Origin: Cryptomeria japonica
Lineage: Eukaryota; Streptophyta; Pinopsida; Cupressales; Cupressaceae
Reading direction: 5' to 3'
Length of the DNA stretch: 64,000 nucleotides
Assembly (NCBI RefSeq): GCF_030272615.1
Contig: NC_081415.1
Coordinates: 511,383,873-511,447,872 of the forward strand
Position numbers and translations under genes: made by a program. Of the stretch, positions 23,128 through 34,667 are shown in pieces; position 1 is the first letter of the stretch; the number at the start of each line of letters is the position of its first letter. The notes under the pieces are model-generated. The model was not told where the DNA came from, ran no database searches, and saw only the letters and a program-made list of their open reading frames with translations.

Positions 23128-24690
23128 TGGTATCAAAACCATTGGTGCTTCATTAAGTAGTCTTTTTGGAGAGCTTTTGAAGGATTCTTTTGTTTGGATA
23201 TAAGGAGCTACACATTTTGGGGCATGCTATGGTGATTTTGACCCTGCCACTGAGTCCAGAAGGCAATTTCCATGAGTTTTGACTATAAATATGCCTATAT
23301 TTTGGTACACTGGATGAAGGGTTTAGCTTATCGACTCCTTTCATAGTTTGAGATTTAATTTCTTATGTTGCAGATTGCCTTTGCAAGTTCAATGGATCGA
23401 GTTGTATTCTAGATGTAGGGTGTTCTAACAACATCCTTCTTGGACGAGATCTGCATAAATCTGGTCTTTTTCATTCTTTAGTTTGCATGGACTATTCTTA
23501 GTCAGAGCATGCTTTGATAATAGTTGATATTGGTGATGTTTGTTATCGAAGGACAAATGATCCATTCATTGTGATTGTGCCTCATGATTCCTTCATTAAC
23601 TTGTGTGTGTTTGCTTGGTGGATGCATGTCTATGTCGGTTTTTGGATCGGATAATGTAATGGAAATGGGTGGAGATCACCATAGGCTCATTTCTTGATTA
23701 TATTCAGGTGGAGGTTTCTTTATTTTTGTTGGTCCTTGGATTTTGTTTACTCTATGTTAAATGCAACCCACAATTTACTCACATTCTTTTTAAGTACCAA
23801 CATACCTTGTTTTAAAAAAAAGGAAGTCAAAGAACAACTTTTCATAATCCATGTACCATAATATTACAACCTTTTATGGAGTATGGGGTGTGGGTGAGGT
23901 CCCACATGGCCCACACAAATTTTACTTTGTTTTAAATAGAAAAGTATTTTTAAGAAAGAGATTTTGAAGTATTGAAATTCTTAAAAATGCATTAAAAAAA
24001 ACTTAGAATATTCCAATTGCTACAGTATATTCTCTAATGAAATGAATAGGTCCACTTTCCTCTTTGCTAGCCCCTGTTCATTGAGCTTCTAAATTTGAGA
24101 AGCAATTTTCAAATGGTGATATCTTGGGCTTAGAAACTCATATTTCAATGCAATTTGTTTTTATTTGGGGAATAATTTCATTCTCTTCATAGTGGTGAAG
24201 GTGGTTTTCATTTTCGATGCATGCTTTTTCAAAAAAACGCATATTTTCACCACTATAGATGAGTAATACTCATTTTTGCAACTTCAGATGTTTCATTTTG
24301 GGTCGTATAACCTCCTTTTCAAGTGTCATTTTTTTTTGAAACTACATAATTTTTTGTCTACTTTCATGTGGTCCTATTTTTTTGTACAATCTTAAGTAGA
24401 AATTTTACTTCCAGTATTTGGTCATTTTTGGCTTATTTGGTACTTATATTTTGCTTGGATCTCATTTTTTTTTTTAAGTCTCTTATAGTTTATTTAAGGT
24501 ATTTGGAATGTCAAAATTAGAGGTCCTCTTTTCCGTTCTTTGCAAGTGGCCCATTGTACACACACTAAGTATAAAATACCAAATCATCATTTTTTTTAAT
24601 TTTTTTTTTTTTTGGGGGGGGTCTTTAATTGAGTGAATTTGGGGGGATGTCTTGTGTGATTGTGCCTCTCTTTTCTTAGTTCTCTTTCAT
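23128..24690 (+). other. Long leader of gag-protease element
   Basis: No coding sequence. The part at 24100-24520 matches the internal region of the antisense element (reverse complement of about 16380-16640), showing a conserved leader in this lineage. Homopolymer T runs and a G run occur at 24590-24635. Confidence 0.6.
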
Positions 24691-25623
24691 TTTGTTGTTG
24701 TGGGTTCTCTTAAATTTACACTTTTAACTCCACATAACTATGCCTCATGGAAAATTGATGTATGGAGTAAGCTATTGGAGAAATGATTAACTTAGTATAT
24801 TAATGGAACTTTAATTGCACCAGATAATCCTAAAGCTGAACCTAATACACAAATGGATTGGATCACTAAAAATATCATGGCTATTAGCACATTGAGGAAA
24901 TACATATCAAAGGATCTCATCTTTCACATTGACAAGTGTAAAATAGTTAAGCATGAGATGTCTTGAGAAAATTGTATGGTCAAATTGATGAGATTAGAGG
25001 GTATCAACTTGATAATGATCTCACCATGTTGGATCGAAAGAACTTTGATACAATCCAAGATTATGTTACCAAGGGAAATGAGCTAAGAGCACAACTAAAG
25101 GATTTTGGCATAAGAAGGATGTGCAGTTGGTATACAACCTATTGGGAAAGCTTCCATCAAAGTATGCAACATTTGTTTCTAAATTCCAAACCATCACTTG
25201 ATAGTGGATAGTTCTTTCACTATGCCTATGTTTGATGCATTCATAGAAATATTGATGTTGGAGCAATCTAAGTTGTTGAGCATGGAGATTCATAAATATT
25301 CAAAGTCACAATCTTTGGTGGCTAATAAAGATAATCAAGAGAATCAAGGAAATAATTCCAACAAGAAGCAAAAGAAGTTCAAGCAGAAGACACAACAAGA
25401 TGGAGCACAATCTTCCTCTCCACAACAAAAGGATTCTACTTCATCACCTAAGGGAAAATCATGTAAGGAGATGTTTTGTTCTTATTTCAAGCAAAGTGGT
25501 TATGATGAGCAATGTTGTCACACTAAGGAAATTAATGAGTTGACTAGCATCCTCAAGAAGAACATCCTTGATTTACCATCCGATTATAAGAAGAAGGATC
25601 CATCTCCTTCTCCTTTCTCATAA
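24691..25623 (+). pseudogene. Copia gag of the gag-protease element
   Basis: Begins with a gag N-terminal block (LLTPHNYASWKIDVW near 24725) and continues through LDRKNFDTIQDYVTKGNELRAQLKDFG (24963-25105, written here as two adjoining blocks). A second frame, 25198-25623, carries a Gln/Lys/Ser-rich region and a decayed zinc knuckle near 25480: C-S-Y-F-K-Q-S-G-Y-D-E-Q-C-C. Here the second Cys has become Phe and the His Tyr. Stops at 24785, 24794 and 24965 and a frame change near 25110 break it. Loss of zinc ligands suggests it no longer packages RNA. Confidence 0.65.
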
Positions 25624-25639
25624 TCAAAAGGTAAGGGAA

Positions 25640-26484
25640 AAGCTCTTTGTACTACTACAATTTATTATTCAGATATATGACTTCTAGATTCAAGGGCTTC
25701 TCATCATATGGCATCTTCATAGTCTATGTTCTCTTCATTTGAGCCTTTCACCATGCCATATTTTTTTATGGGAAATCATGCATACATGGATATTATTGGG
25801 AAATGATTTTTTGCCATTGGGGATAACTCCTTCAATGATGTGTTGTGTGTATCCCATTTGATAAACAATCTTCTTTCCATCTATCAAATCACTCATGGGG
25901 AAACAAGGAAAACTGTGGAGTTAACACTTGATTCGGTTATCATTAGAGTCTTGGAGACTAGAGATATTATTGCTAGAGAGGTGGTGCAACATGCATCTTG
26001 GTTGTACTCTTTATCACAATTTGGTGTTTTTGATGATGTTGAATCTTCACATGATGATTCAAATATTGAGGAGAATTTTGGTTACTTGAACTTGGGGATT
26101 TTCACATGTGAAGCCATTCATGAGACTAGCATTTCATCTCCTTCTCTTGATATCACATCACCTATTGCACTTGATGCTACATTTATGCCTTCTTGTGATT
26201 CAGTGCAGCAGGATATTCCTTGTCTTCTAGCTTCAATTCATTAGGATGACTACTTGATAGACATTGCAGGTTTCTTTGTGGAGTCCTACATTGCAGATTC
26301 GGGAGACATCATTGATGATATTCATATTCTACTTGATGAAGATGATCCTTCTTCATTTGTTGCAAGGGAACACTTTGTCCCTCTTGTTCATTTTCTAGAT
26401 GATCATTCTTTCAAGGTTGACATGATTGTAGATTCTTATGTACAACACTTGGAGGAGGTCTCTTTATCCTTAAAGGAGATGTGA
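25640..26484 (+). pseudogene. Degenerate copia protease followed by acidic ORF
   Basis: In the same frame as gag, separated by a stop at 25621. The protease motif is L-L-D-S-R-A-S-H-H-M near 25680; the normal Gly after D-S is Arg, so it is probably inactive. The copia block VLCVSHLINNLLSIYQIT follows (about 25840). From about 26020 to 26484 the frame becomes acidic (runs such as DDVESSHDDSNIEE and LLDEDDPSSF) and has no resemblance to integrase, which normally follows. A TAG at 26242 splits it into 134 and 76 codons. The acidic part may be lineage-specific or the read-through of decayed sequence. Confidence 0.55.
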
Positions 26485-27085
26485 GTCTTTTGATCTTGGT
26501 CTATATTCATCTCCACTAGATATTGGAGTGCCTTTTTTTAGAAGTGTGGATCATTACACCACCTTTTGAGGGGATAACTTTCAACATCGACATGGGGACA
26601 CTTGTACCATTTTCAAAGACTTCATTCATCATGAGTTTTTTTTCCTATACAACTTCCCTTCATGATTAAGGAGACTTCATAGATATACCTTTTTTTTGTT
26701 TCTTCCCAAAAGGAGAAACGTTATTCGATGATCATGGAGTAGTTTCTTCATTCATTTTTGAGATTCTACCAATGGTGTAAATTCTACATTAAGAGGGGGC
26801 TACTTAGTCTCTTTTCTTCTCTCTTATGGGGGGGAATTTTTCCTCACATGTGGTTTTGTCCTTCACATACTTCTTTGAGAGTTCTTTAGTATAGTTTTCA
26901 TGTTTGTTTTGGGGGAGAGTTTTTTCTCATTGGGTTTCTCTCTCTTTCTCCATTCGTGAGAGATTTCATTGGTTTCTATACATTTTCATTTGTACATGGG
27001 TACTTAGCATGGCTTCATAGTCGAGACCCATCTTGCATTGTTATCTTAAGTTCATACCCCTAAGTTTCACTTAAGGGGCTAGGGG
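26485..27085 (+). other. 3' spacer of gag-protease element
   Basis: Non-coding. The part at 26800-27060 matches the internal 3' part of the antisense element (15830-15510 reversed). It includes TACATGGGTAC and a GAGACCCATCTT phrase also seen, varied, at 48690-48720. It ends in the purine-rich tract before the LTR. Confidence 0.55.
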
Positions 27086-27400
27086 TGTTGGTGTAATCAT
27101 TTATTTATATAGGATATAATTATACCTTACTTAAGTTTACTTAGGATAATGCATTTCATAGTAGTTTGGATATGAGACACTTTGGGAAGTGTGGCCATTG
27201 TGATGTTGTATGTAGGAGAGTTTCCACCTTTTGTGGTCTTACCTTGTTGTTACATTCCACATTCAGAGGGTGATCCACCTCTTGTGGAATATTATATTAT
27301 TTCTCCTACCTACCCCTACCTATTATTAACTACCCTTGTTTCTCATTGAGCAACATGTCATGATTGTGTGCTCACATATCCATATGGCCTTGCCTTTACA
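27086..27400 (+). repeat. 3' LTR of element 22659-27400, internally deleted
   Basis: It matches the 5' LTR from TGTTGGTGTAATC to about CATATGGCCTTGCCTTTA, then jumps to the terminal CA. About 155 bp are missing and the left break falls in the TATA-like box. The GTTTT duplication right after it shows that the true end is retained. Confidence 0.8.
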
Positions 27401-27405
27401 GTTTT

Positions 27406-28689
27406 CTCCCAATTTCTCAAGATTCATCGAATATTGTGACTTTTTTTATAAAATTAACCAGATAAAAAGAAAAAAAAGGTTTCAAACATAAAAATTTTCT
27501 ACACAATTTTGAGAAAATTAAAGTTTTAAATTTTTGTCCATAGCCTCAAAAAACCATCTGGGTATCTAGCAAATTTGCATGTAATGTGTAAGTTTCATAG
27601 AAATCATATCAAAAGGTCATGTTTATTGATTATTGACTAGTTAAATTTAGCTTACTTTTCTTTTTTTCATAACTTTTACATACAATGTCAAAATAAGGAA
27701 AATGAGATATTGTCAAAAAGTTGACTCCAAGAATGATCTAGTAGTGATACGGTTTTTTTAGATCTTGCTTCATTTTCTTTCTATACGAATTTGAAGGTAG
27801 ATGTTTAGGTCTACACTTTTGGGTCATATCTTACACATATAGACTATTTTTCATAAATGACTAAGCATTGGAGAGCTAGTTTTGTGATCTACCTTTATCT
27901 ACCATCTTTTTTTGACATTTTATAACAAGTACTCATAGATCTTAGATTTAGTAATTTCCTCATTTTTTGTCATTTATCAGCTCTAAAAGCTGAAAAAAGG
28001 TTAGTTTTCGTTGTTATGAGGGGTAGCATATTCAATTTTTATATCTTCACATCATCCTATCCCTTGCCTAATCTAAAAACTAATTATAGTGGTGTAATTC
28101 TCTATTGAGAAACCTACACCTTGTAACTATTATAGCTAGAAGTCCAAGGTGACTAGATTGATTTAGTCTCAAGGTTTATGATCCTATTTAGATGAGAACC
28201 AACCAAACTTCACCCATCATTTTGAGATCCTTCACCATAACGGCCAAATGGATAAAAAAAATATTTTGATTGGCATGCATGTTTTGCATAGTCTCTTATT
28301 TCATCTTCATCCTAATGATACTCCTTAAGCTATGTGGCTCAAATTTTAGGAAATTTTGGGGGTATTCATGAGTTCCATGCACTTTAAATTGCATGAAAAT
28401 TGACATATTTGATACCTAATTTATTCTTCTTCATTGAGGATTGTTTTGAGAAAATTTTGAATCAAACTAATCCCTTTTATAGGTTTGTGGTAAATACAAG
28501 ATTGACAATGAGTACATCTTTTTAATCCTATTTAATCTTTGGGGCTCCTTTAATGTATTTTCTTTCACATTTTATTCTACTATAGTTTCTTTAGATACCA
28601 CCTTAATTATGCCTTTGTGTGAGGTGTATAGACACTAGCATGAGTAAAAGACAAGTTGGAACAATTTGATTCACTTTATAGTTTGAAAT
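27406..28689 (+). mobile_element. Leader of an older copia element
   Basis: It continues the sequence interrupted at 22658. The phrase at 27540-27760 recurs at 5690-5900, so it is a conserved leader of the lineage. No coding sequence. Confidence 0.4.
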
Positions 28690-29330
28690 CATAGGTGTTG
28701 GTTTATCAATAACCTGTAAGTAGAAGAATTGAAATTAATATTCAAATAAACCATTTTAACTCCCATGTATAAGATTCATCATATTCTTCATATTCTCCAA
28801 GGACGTCATCATGTAAGAAGAACAAGTCTAATTGTACATATTGCACTAAATCATGAAATGATAAGCATCATTGTTATGTAAAGTAGATGTATGACTTGAA
28901 ATATCTTATCCATAAAAATAATATTCAATCACCTTCATGTAGTACATCTTATTCTTCCACTTCAATACCTACATATTTTTGGTTAGCTTATATGGTATAT
29001 CGTGAAGATAACATGAAAGGAGATACTCCATTTGCATTTACATATCTTTAGTCCAGTAGGTAGATTTATTAATCAAGAGCCTCTCATAATGTGGCATCAT
29101 CCATAGATATGTACTCTCCTTTAAAGCATCATACTTTTCCACACATTTTGATGGGTAATAACACTTACGTGAGTGTTAAACAATTTATATTATTGATGAT
29201 GCCACTTTCATTGATGTCCTTTGTGTCCCTTCATTATTTTCCAACATTCTTTCCTTCTACTTGAATAATCATAGCAGGATAGGCAAGATAGTTGAGTTCT
29301 TCTGTGATTCAATTTCATAAGAGATATACA
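28690..29330 (+). pseudogene. Decayed copia gag-protease (older copy)
   Basis: A gag zinc-knuckle relic, C-T-Y-C-T-K-S-stop-N-D-K-H-H-C, lies near 28835 and is homologous to the knuckle at 25480. The protease region follows: SRASHNVASS near 29075, ILMGNNTYVSV near 29150 and DVLCVPSLFSNILSFY near 29215. Stops are frequent and the catalytic Asp codon is a stop. No integrase or RT follows before the antisense repeat at 29780. This and the element 22659-27400 belong to one lineage. Confidence 0.5.
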
Positions 29331-29779
29331 TATTAGAGAGCTTATTGTAGTTATAATGTTGATCATGCATCTCAATTACATGATTTCTCCCATTTTTGTC
29401 GCACAAAACATATAGTTCCATTGACTACTCCTAACTTTCATGCATCTACAGTTCAAATTTTTTTGAGGTTTGGTTGCTTGAACCTATGAGTGCTTCCATA
29501 GTCCACCTTGGTTCCTATTATTTGTGTTGAGGATCGTCCTCTAGAATTTCTTTTTTCTTTAGAGATCTATTTAATTTAGCATGATCTTTTTTCCCTTCCT
29601 ATTTTAGCATTATTGGATGAGTAATTTCTGAATATTACATGATTATCTATTATATCACACAACTATATACATTGGGGACATGACCCCAGATATTCTATTT
29701 TTATTTAATAGAAACCTCAACATTCCTATCATTTGATCTTCCTTAGTACCTCTTGAGGTTGTTTATTAGGTATCTTCAT
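29331..29779. other. No recognised feature
   Basis: Probably the rest of the decayed copia copy. No similarity to integrase or RT was seen and no LTR end could be placed. Confidence 0.35.
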
Positions 29780-30578
29780 AGTTTTTAGTTAAGATAAAAT
29801 GAGTTTTACAGAGACTCGAAACACAAATCCAAGTACAAATAAAGAAAAATAACAACGAGAAAGTCCAGAACCAACATCCAAACAACAACAAAAAAAAGGG
29901 GGAAAAACCCCACATAGCCCAACTAAAAAACAACAATAAAGCCTTGAGCAAACCAACATAAAGCTAAACAAAAGATTCTAAGAGCTCAAAATTTTTCTCA
30001 ATAAAATTCTTATTCATGTCTTTCGGCTCCTCCATGATTATCCTCATGGTACTTTTCTCTTGATTCCTGCTCCTAGTCCTAGTAGATGAGCTTGTAGAAA
30101 CCCACACCTCTTATCCCTGTGGATTAGTATCCAGGGTTTTCCTTTTAGATTTAGTAGCAGTTATTGAAATACTATTGATTGGATGAGCTTTATCAATTGT
30201 AATTTTCTCATTCATGTTTTTAAGGCCTTGAACACTATTATTCATTCTCAACCAAATTCCTAAGACTTCCCTTAAAGTCTTGCAATTCTTTCTCCAAACT
30301 AGCAATTTTGGATTTGTGATCTATTTTCATACTTTAACATCTTCAATTAGATTCAAGGTAATTTTAATTAGCTTATCATTTTTATTAGGTATTGGGGTCT
30401 TAGTGAAGGTATTAATAATATCATTTATTCCTTGTTTGATGATGAGTATTTCACTAATCACCCAACAAAATCACTTCTCCTCATTAGAGGTGGAGTTAGC
30501 TAGAAGCAGGTCAATATCTAGACCATATCACTTTTACTATTATCAGGCTCCAACTAGTCAAAGTTGAGGGGGATATCC
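29780..30578 (-). pseudogene. ORF-plus-tail family, copy 2 (antisense)
   Basis: On the minus strand, 30560-30110 encodes blocks homologous to copy 1: DLLLANSTSNEEK (against DMLLAKSTINKEK at 8240), INDIINTFTKTP (against IKDIINIIIENP near 8330), SVQGLKNMNEKITIDKAHP (against NVEGLKWVNGKIIIQNAQP near 8530) and MEEPKDMNKN (against MEELKDINKN near 8730). A T-rich tail follows, ending in CTGTAAAACTCATTTTATC and TTAACTAAAAAC (about 29815-29775). The 5' part was cut by the copia insertion at 30579 and not recovered on the other side. Stops and frame changes show decay. Confidence 0.6.
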
Positions 30579-32113
30579 TATTGGCAATATTGCATTATAA
30601 AAAACAATGAAAGATTGTTGGCATTTCTTAAGGATATTGAGAAGGTTGTTGATGATTATGGATATAACTGATTAAAGATGTTTTACTATCTTGATATTAT
30701 TATTTTATCATTGATGTCAAGAAATTGATTTTCAAATTCAGTATGATGTTGCCATATCTTGAGAAGTATGATATGAAGATTATAAAGATATCGGTAAAAG
30801 ACATAGGAAAGAATATGATGAATAAGGTATTCAATGGGCAACTACTACCGAGTCAGACAATGATGAGATCATGATGTTTCTAGATTGTTTTAACATCATA
30901 CATATGTTGTAAATTTTAAAGGTTAATACTATACTATGTTATCAAGAAAAGAACCTTGTCCGTAAACCCTAAGGAACCTAGTCGGTAAACCCTAAGGTTA
31001 TCGCTATCGGTTAATGAAGGCGGAATGCCTACAGAGTAGAGTTTAGTATTCACGGAGTTGTTACCGAGTTGTAACCGAGCTATAATAGAATGCATTAAAT
31101 ATTTACATCCAATATTTAATGAAGGAAGCTGATGAGCTGGAGTGGATCAAATGATTGGTAAGCCGTGGAAGAAGTTTGTTAACGAATCTAAGGCAATGAA
31201 AAGTCAGTATGAAGATCTACAGCTCACATTGAACCACAATACCTTGGCACAAGTTCCAAGACTATTATGCAAGTTCCAAGGTGGGGTAAAACATTTTCAG
31301 ATCAGAAGATGCATTGAACCTAGACAAGATTGAAGATCTAATGGCTATGATTGATCATGGGAAATGTGATCAAGGAGATTAAGCAGTTACCTAATTGTTT
31401 ATAAATAGGAAACTATTGATAAACAATGTATGTGGGCAAGTGTATGCACAGGGATGCTACATAGTGATTACCAAGCACAGAAGCTTGAAGACCTATTAGA
31501 ATAACAGAGTATAGAAGCCTAGCAGATAGACAAGATTAGTTCTATGTCTAGATTGTATTGAACAAATAGGAATCTGCTTTAGCATATTAGATGTGAAGTT
31601 GCAGATAGATTTTTATTACTATTATTTTGTGAAAGTGATAGAAAATCTCTTAACCGAGTTGACTTAACAGTCTTATATGTAAACCCTCTAACAAGGTGAC
31701 ATTTTGATGGAGTGTTTGAAATCCTTTAACAAGGTCACTTCTAACAAAGTGAAGATCCTAACAAATCTGAGGAAAATCCCTTAACCGGGTCACATCTAGC
31801 AATGTGTTTGTAATCTTTAACAGGATTTGCTTTTAACCAAGCATACTCTAGAAGAGTATATTTCTTAGTGGGTCCAAAATCCCACAGTGGTTTTTCCCTA
31901 TTTGGGTTTCCACATTAAATTTGTTGTTATGAGGTTTATATTGTTCATACGCTTTTGAGTTTGCATGTTTAACAGTTTTGGTTATATTACTGATATATGT
32001 TACTGAGGTTGAATCTGATGTTTTTATGGATGATTAAGTTTGTATGATTCACCCCCCCCCTCTCATCTTGTTGTCTATTGGATCTATACTTATATTAAGT
32101 ATCAGAACTATCA
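30579..32113 (+). repeat. 5' LTR of copia element 30579-38017
   Basis: Contains a TATA box (TATAAATA, 31400-31407), the CCCACAGTGG / TTTGGGTTTCCACAT module (31867-31915) and GATTCACCCCCCCCCTCTC (about 32047-32065). It ends AACTATCA before the primer site. Confidence 0.9.
31400..31407 (+). promoter_or_regulatory. TATA box of copia LTR
   Basis: TTTATAAATAGG in the 5' LTR, with an identical copy in the 3' LTR at 37602-37609. Conservation and position inside the LTR suggest the element promoter. Confidence 0.55.
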
Positions 32114-32115
32114 AT

Positions 32116-32127
32116 TGGTATCAGAGC
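32116..32127 (+). other. Primer binding site
   Basis: TGGTATCAGAGC, a perfect match to the usual plant initiator-Met tRNA primer site, lies two bases after the LTR end. Confidence 0.85.
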
Positions 32128-32177
32128 TTTGGACTCCGGAAGGAAAGTTTAAAGGCAATTGAGTTAAAGATCTAAAG

Positions 32178-33310
32178 ATGTATAAGAGGGATGCACCGAA
32201 GCTGAACAAGTCAAGTTTCTCTACATGGCAGAAAAGGATGAATCTACATCTATCAAGAGTTGGAGAATACGTTGTATACTATCTGGAGAATGATTTTGTT
32301 ACACTAAGAGCCTATCCATTGATTATGGAAGAGATAAAGGCTAAGCAAGAACATATTCAAGCAATGATTGAAATAACATCTACATTGACTGATTCAAAGT
32401 TTAATGATCTAGAAGGCTGCAATGATGCAAAGGCAATATGGGATAAGCTCATATCAGTATATGGAGGAGATGAACATGTTCAAAGAGAAAAAGTAGACAG
32501 TCTAAGAGGACAAATTGAATCCATGAGGATGAATGAAGGTGAGAACATAACTCAGTACAATAAAAGACTAAAGGAGATTATCAATCAAATCAAAGGAGCA
32601 GGTGGAACTATTGAAGAAAAGGATATAACAAGTAAGTTGTTGAGAACCCTTCTACCAGCTTATGCAATCTGAGTTTCTGCTATCAATGAATTGAGGTCTG
32701 TACCTAATATGCTAGTTTCTTTGGATGTTACTATTGGTAAGCTACATGCATTTGAGTTAAGTAATTTTGATAATAGTGGATCTTCGGTAAATAAAGTTGA
32801 ATCTGCATTTAGTTCTTTTCATCTTGATGAATTTAAAGATTACAGTGAAAGAAAATATAAGTACTCTGAAGGAGATCACAGTGGAGCAATTGAAAGATTT
32901 TGGAAGAACATGGAAGAAGTTCACAAACAATATGAGGAAATCAGAAAGCAAGAAGAGTTTGAAGCACTATTAGCCAAAAGGTTACTGAGAGGCAAAGGTA
33001 AGTATAAAGGAAAACTACCTTTGAAATTTTTCAATTGTGATAAGATAGGACATATGGCTTCTAACTGTCCTGACAAAGATTTTAATGAAAAGAGAGATTA
33101 TCGAGATGACAGACAGAAAGATAATCATTACAAAGGACACCGAGACTTCAGAAGAAGAGATAGAAAGACATGCTTAATAGTTGATGAGGAATATAATGAT
33201 GATAAATCCAATGAGACTAATACAGAGGAAGTAGTTTATGTGGCTATCAAGGATGGATCAGATGAAGAAAGGTATGAAGAAAAAGCCCTAATATCTCACA
33301 TAAACACTAA
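32178..33310 (+). pseudogene. Copia gag
   Basis: Starts at ATG 32178 after the leader; it is the first ATG of a long frame. Blocks: WQKRMNLHLSRVGEYV near 32225, AIWDKLISVYGG near 32440, NITQYNKRLKEIINQIKGAG near 32545-32605 and LLRTLLPAY near 32640. A single TGA at 32670-32672 interrupts an otherwise continuous frame that resumes at once. The zinc knuckle near 33030 reads F-F-N-C-D-K-I-G-H-M-A-S-N-C: the first Cys is lost, so zinc binding should fail. The C-terminal part is charged and leads into protease without a break. Confidence 0.85.
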
Positions 33311-33710
33311 TGATTCTTGGATTATAGATAGTGGATGCTCACATCATATGACAGGAGATAAACACAAGTCTGTTATGTTAGCAGATTATGATGGAGGCTA
33401 TGTTAGATTTGGTAATGATGCACCATGTCCAGTAAGAGGTAAAGGATCTATAACACTTCTTGATAATGAAAGATGCAATGATGTTTATTGAGTTGAAGGT
33501 TTGAAATACAATTTGTTGAGTGTAGCACAACTAAACAACATAGGTTACCAAATAGAATTTCAGAAACGAATTGTCAAAGTTCATGACAAGAATGGAAAGT
33601 TAGCTACTACCAGGACACAAACAAAAGGTAATACATTTCACCTTGACTCAACTAGGAATAAGTGTTTGCATGCAAAGATTGATGATACCTAGTTATGGCA
33701 TAAAAGGTTT
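33311..33710 (+). pseudogene. Copia protease and pre-integrase segment
   Basis: The aspartic protease motif W-I-I-D-S-G-C-S-H-H-M is intact near 33318-33350, with VRFGNDAPCPVRGKG near 33400 and YNLLSVAQL near 33505. Stops: TGA at 33489-33491 and TAG at 33690-33692, the latter in place of the Trp before LWHKR. The protease normally frees gag and the enzymes from the polyprotein. Confidence 0.85.
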
Positions 33711-34667
33711 TTTCATGTAAATTTTGATAATCTGATCAAAATAAGTAAGAAGCATAGAGTAAGAGGTCTACTGAGTCTTGAAAAACCTAAGAATGCTATG
33801 TGCCAAGGATGCCAGATAGGTAAGATGACAAGATCAATCTTTACAAGTAAGTCTTACACTTCTAAGGGAATTTTAGATCTAGTGCACACTGATCTTTGTG
33901 GTCCTATGAAAGTTCAAAGTTATTATGGTGATAAGTATTTCATATTATTTGTGGATGACTATTTAAGGATGATGTCAGTAATGTTTTTAAAGGAAAAATC
34001 AGAAGCTTTTCAAATGTTTAAATGGTACAAGGAAAGAGTTGAAAATGAAACAGGAAGACAACTAAAATGTCTTAGATTAGATAGAGGAGGAGAGTTCACA
34101 TCTGATGAATTCAACTTATTCTGCAATGATCATGGTATTAAAAGACAAGTCTCTACACCAAGAACTCCATAGTAGAATGGAATAGTTGAGAGAAGAAATA
34201 GATCTATTGTGGATTGTGCTAGAACACTGATGATTGAAAAGAAGGCGCCACAAACATTTTGGAGAGAAGCAATAAGCACAGCTGTTTACACCTTGAACCA
34301 AGTTCAATTGAAGAAAGGTTCTTTGAAGACACCATATGAAATCTGGTATGATAAGAAACCTAATGTTAGTTATTTTAAAATTTTTGGAAGTAGATGCTAT
34401 GTTCATAAAGATGATAGAAATGGCAAGTTTGATAAGAAAAGTGAAGAAGGAACATTTATAGGTTATTCTTCCAAAAGCAAAGCATTTAAATGTCTGATCA
34501 AATCATCTAACAAAATAGTAGAAAGTGCAAATGTGAAAATTGATGAATTTGCAGAAAGAAATGATGAAGGAAATTCCAAGGAACCAGAAGACTATGATGA
34601 ATTTGTCTATGTTCAACCGAGAAGTCCTACTGAGAAAATTGTTGAAGAAAATGAAGAGAATATCTAG
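33711..34667 (+). pseudogene. Copia integrase
   Basis: Zinc-binding region with CQGCQIGKMTRS near 33800. Catalytic first Asp in HTDLCGPM near 33885, second Asp in LRLDRGGEFTS near 34075, and Glu in NGIVERRNRS near 34180. A TAG at 34170-34172 lies between the second Asp and the Glu. C-terminal blocks include TPYEIWYDKKPNV near 34330, FGSRCYVHKDD near 34385 and GTFIGYSSKSKAF near 34450. The frame ends at TAG 34665. Integrase would insert the DNA copy into the chromosome. Confidence 0.85.

Larger units (their letters stand above)
22659..27400 (+). mobile_element. Copia-derived element with gag and protease only
   Basis: A 4742-bp element has perfect GTTTT target duplications (22654-22658 and 27401-27405). 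The 5' LTR is 22659-23127 (469 bp) and the 3' LTR is 27086-27400 (315 bp, internal deletion). The primer site TGGTATCAAAAC follows the 5' LTR and a purine-rich CTTAAGGGGCTAGGGG precedes the 3' LTR. Inside are a long leader (23128-24690), a gag and a degenerate protease, then an acidic frame and a 3' spacer. Integrase, RT and RNase H are absent, so it would depend on enzymes of another element. It is itself inserted in an older copia relic. Confidence 0.85.
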
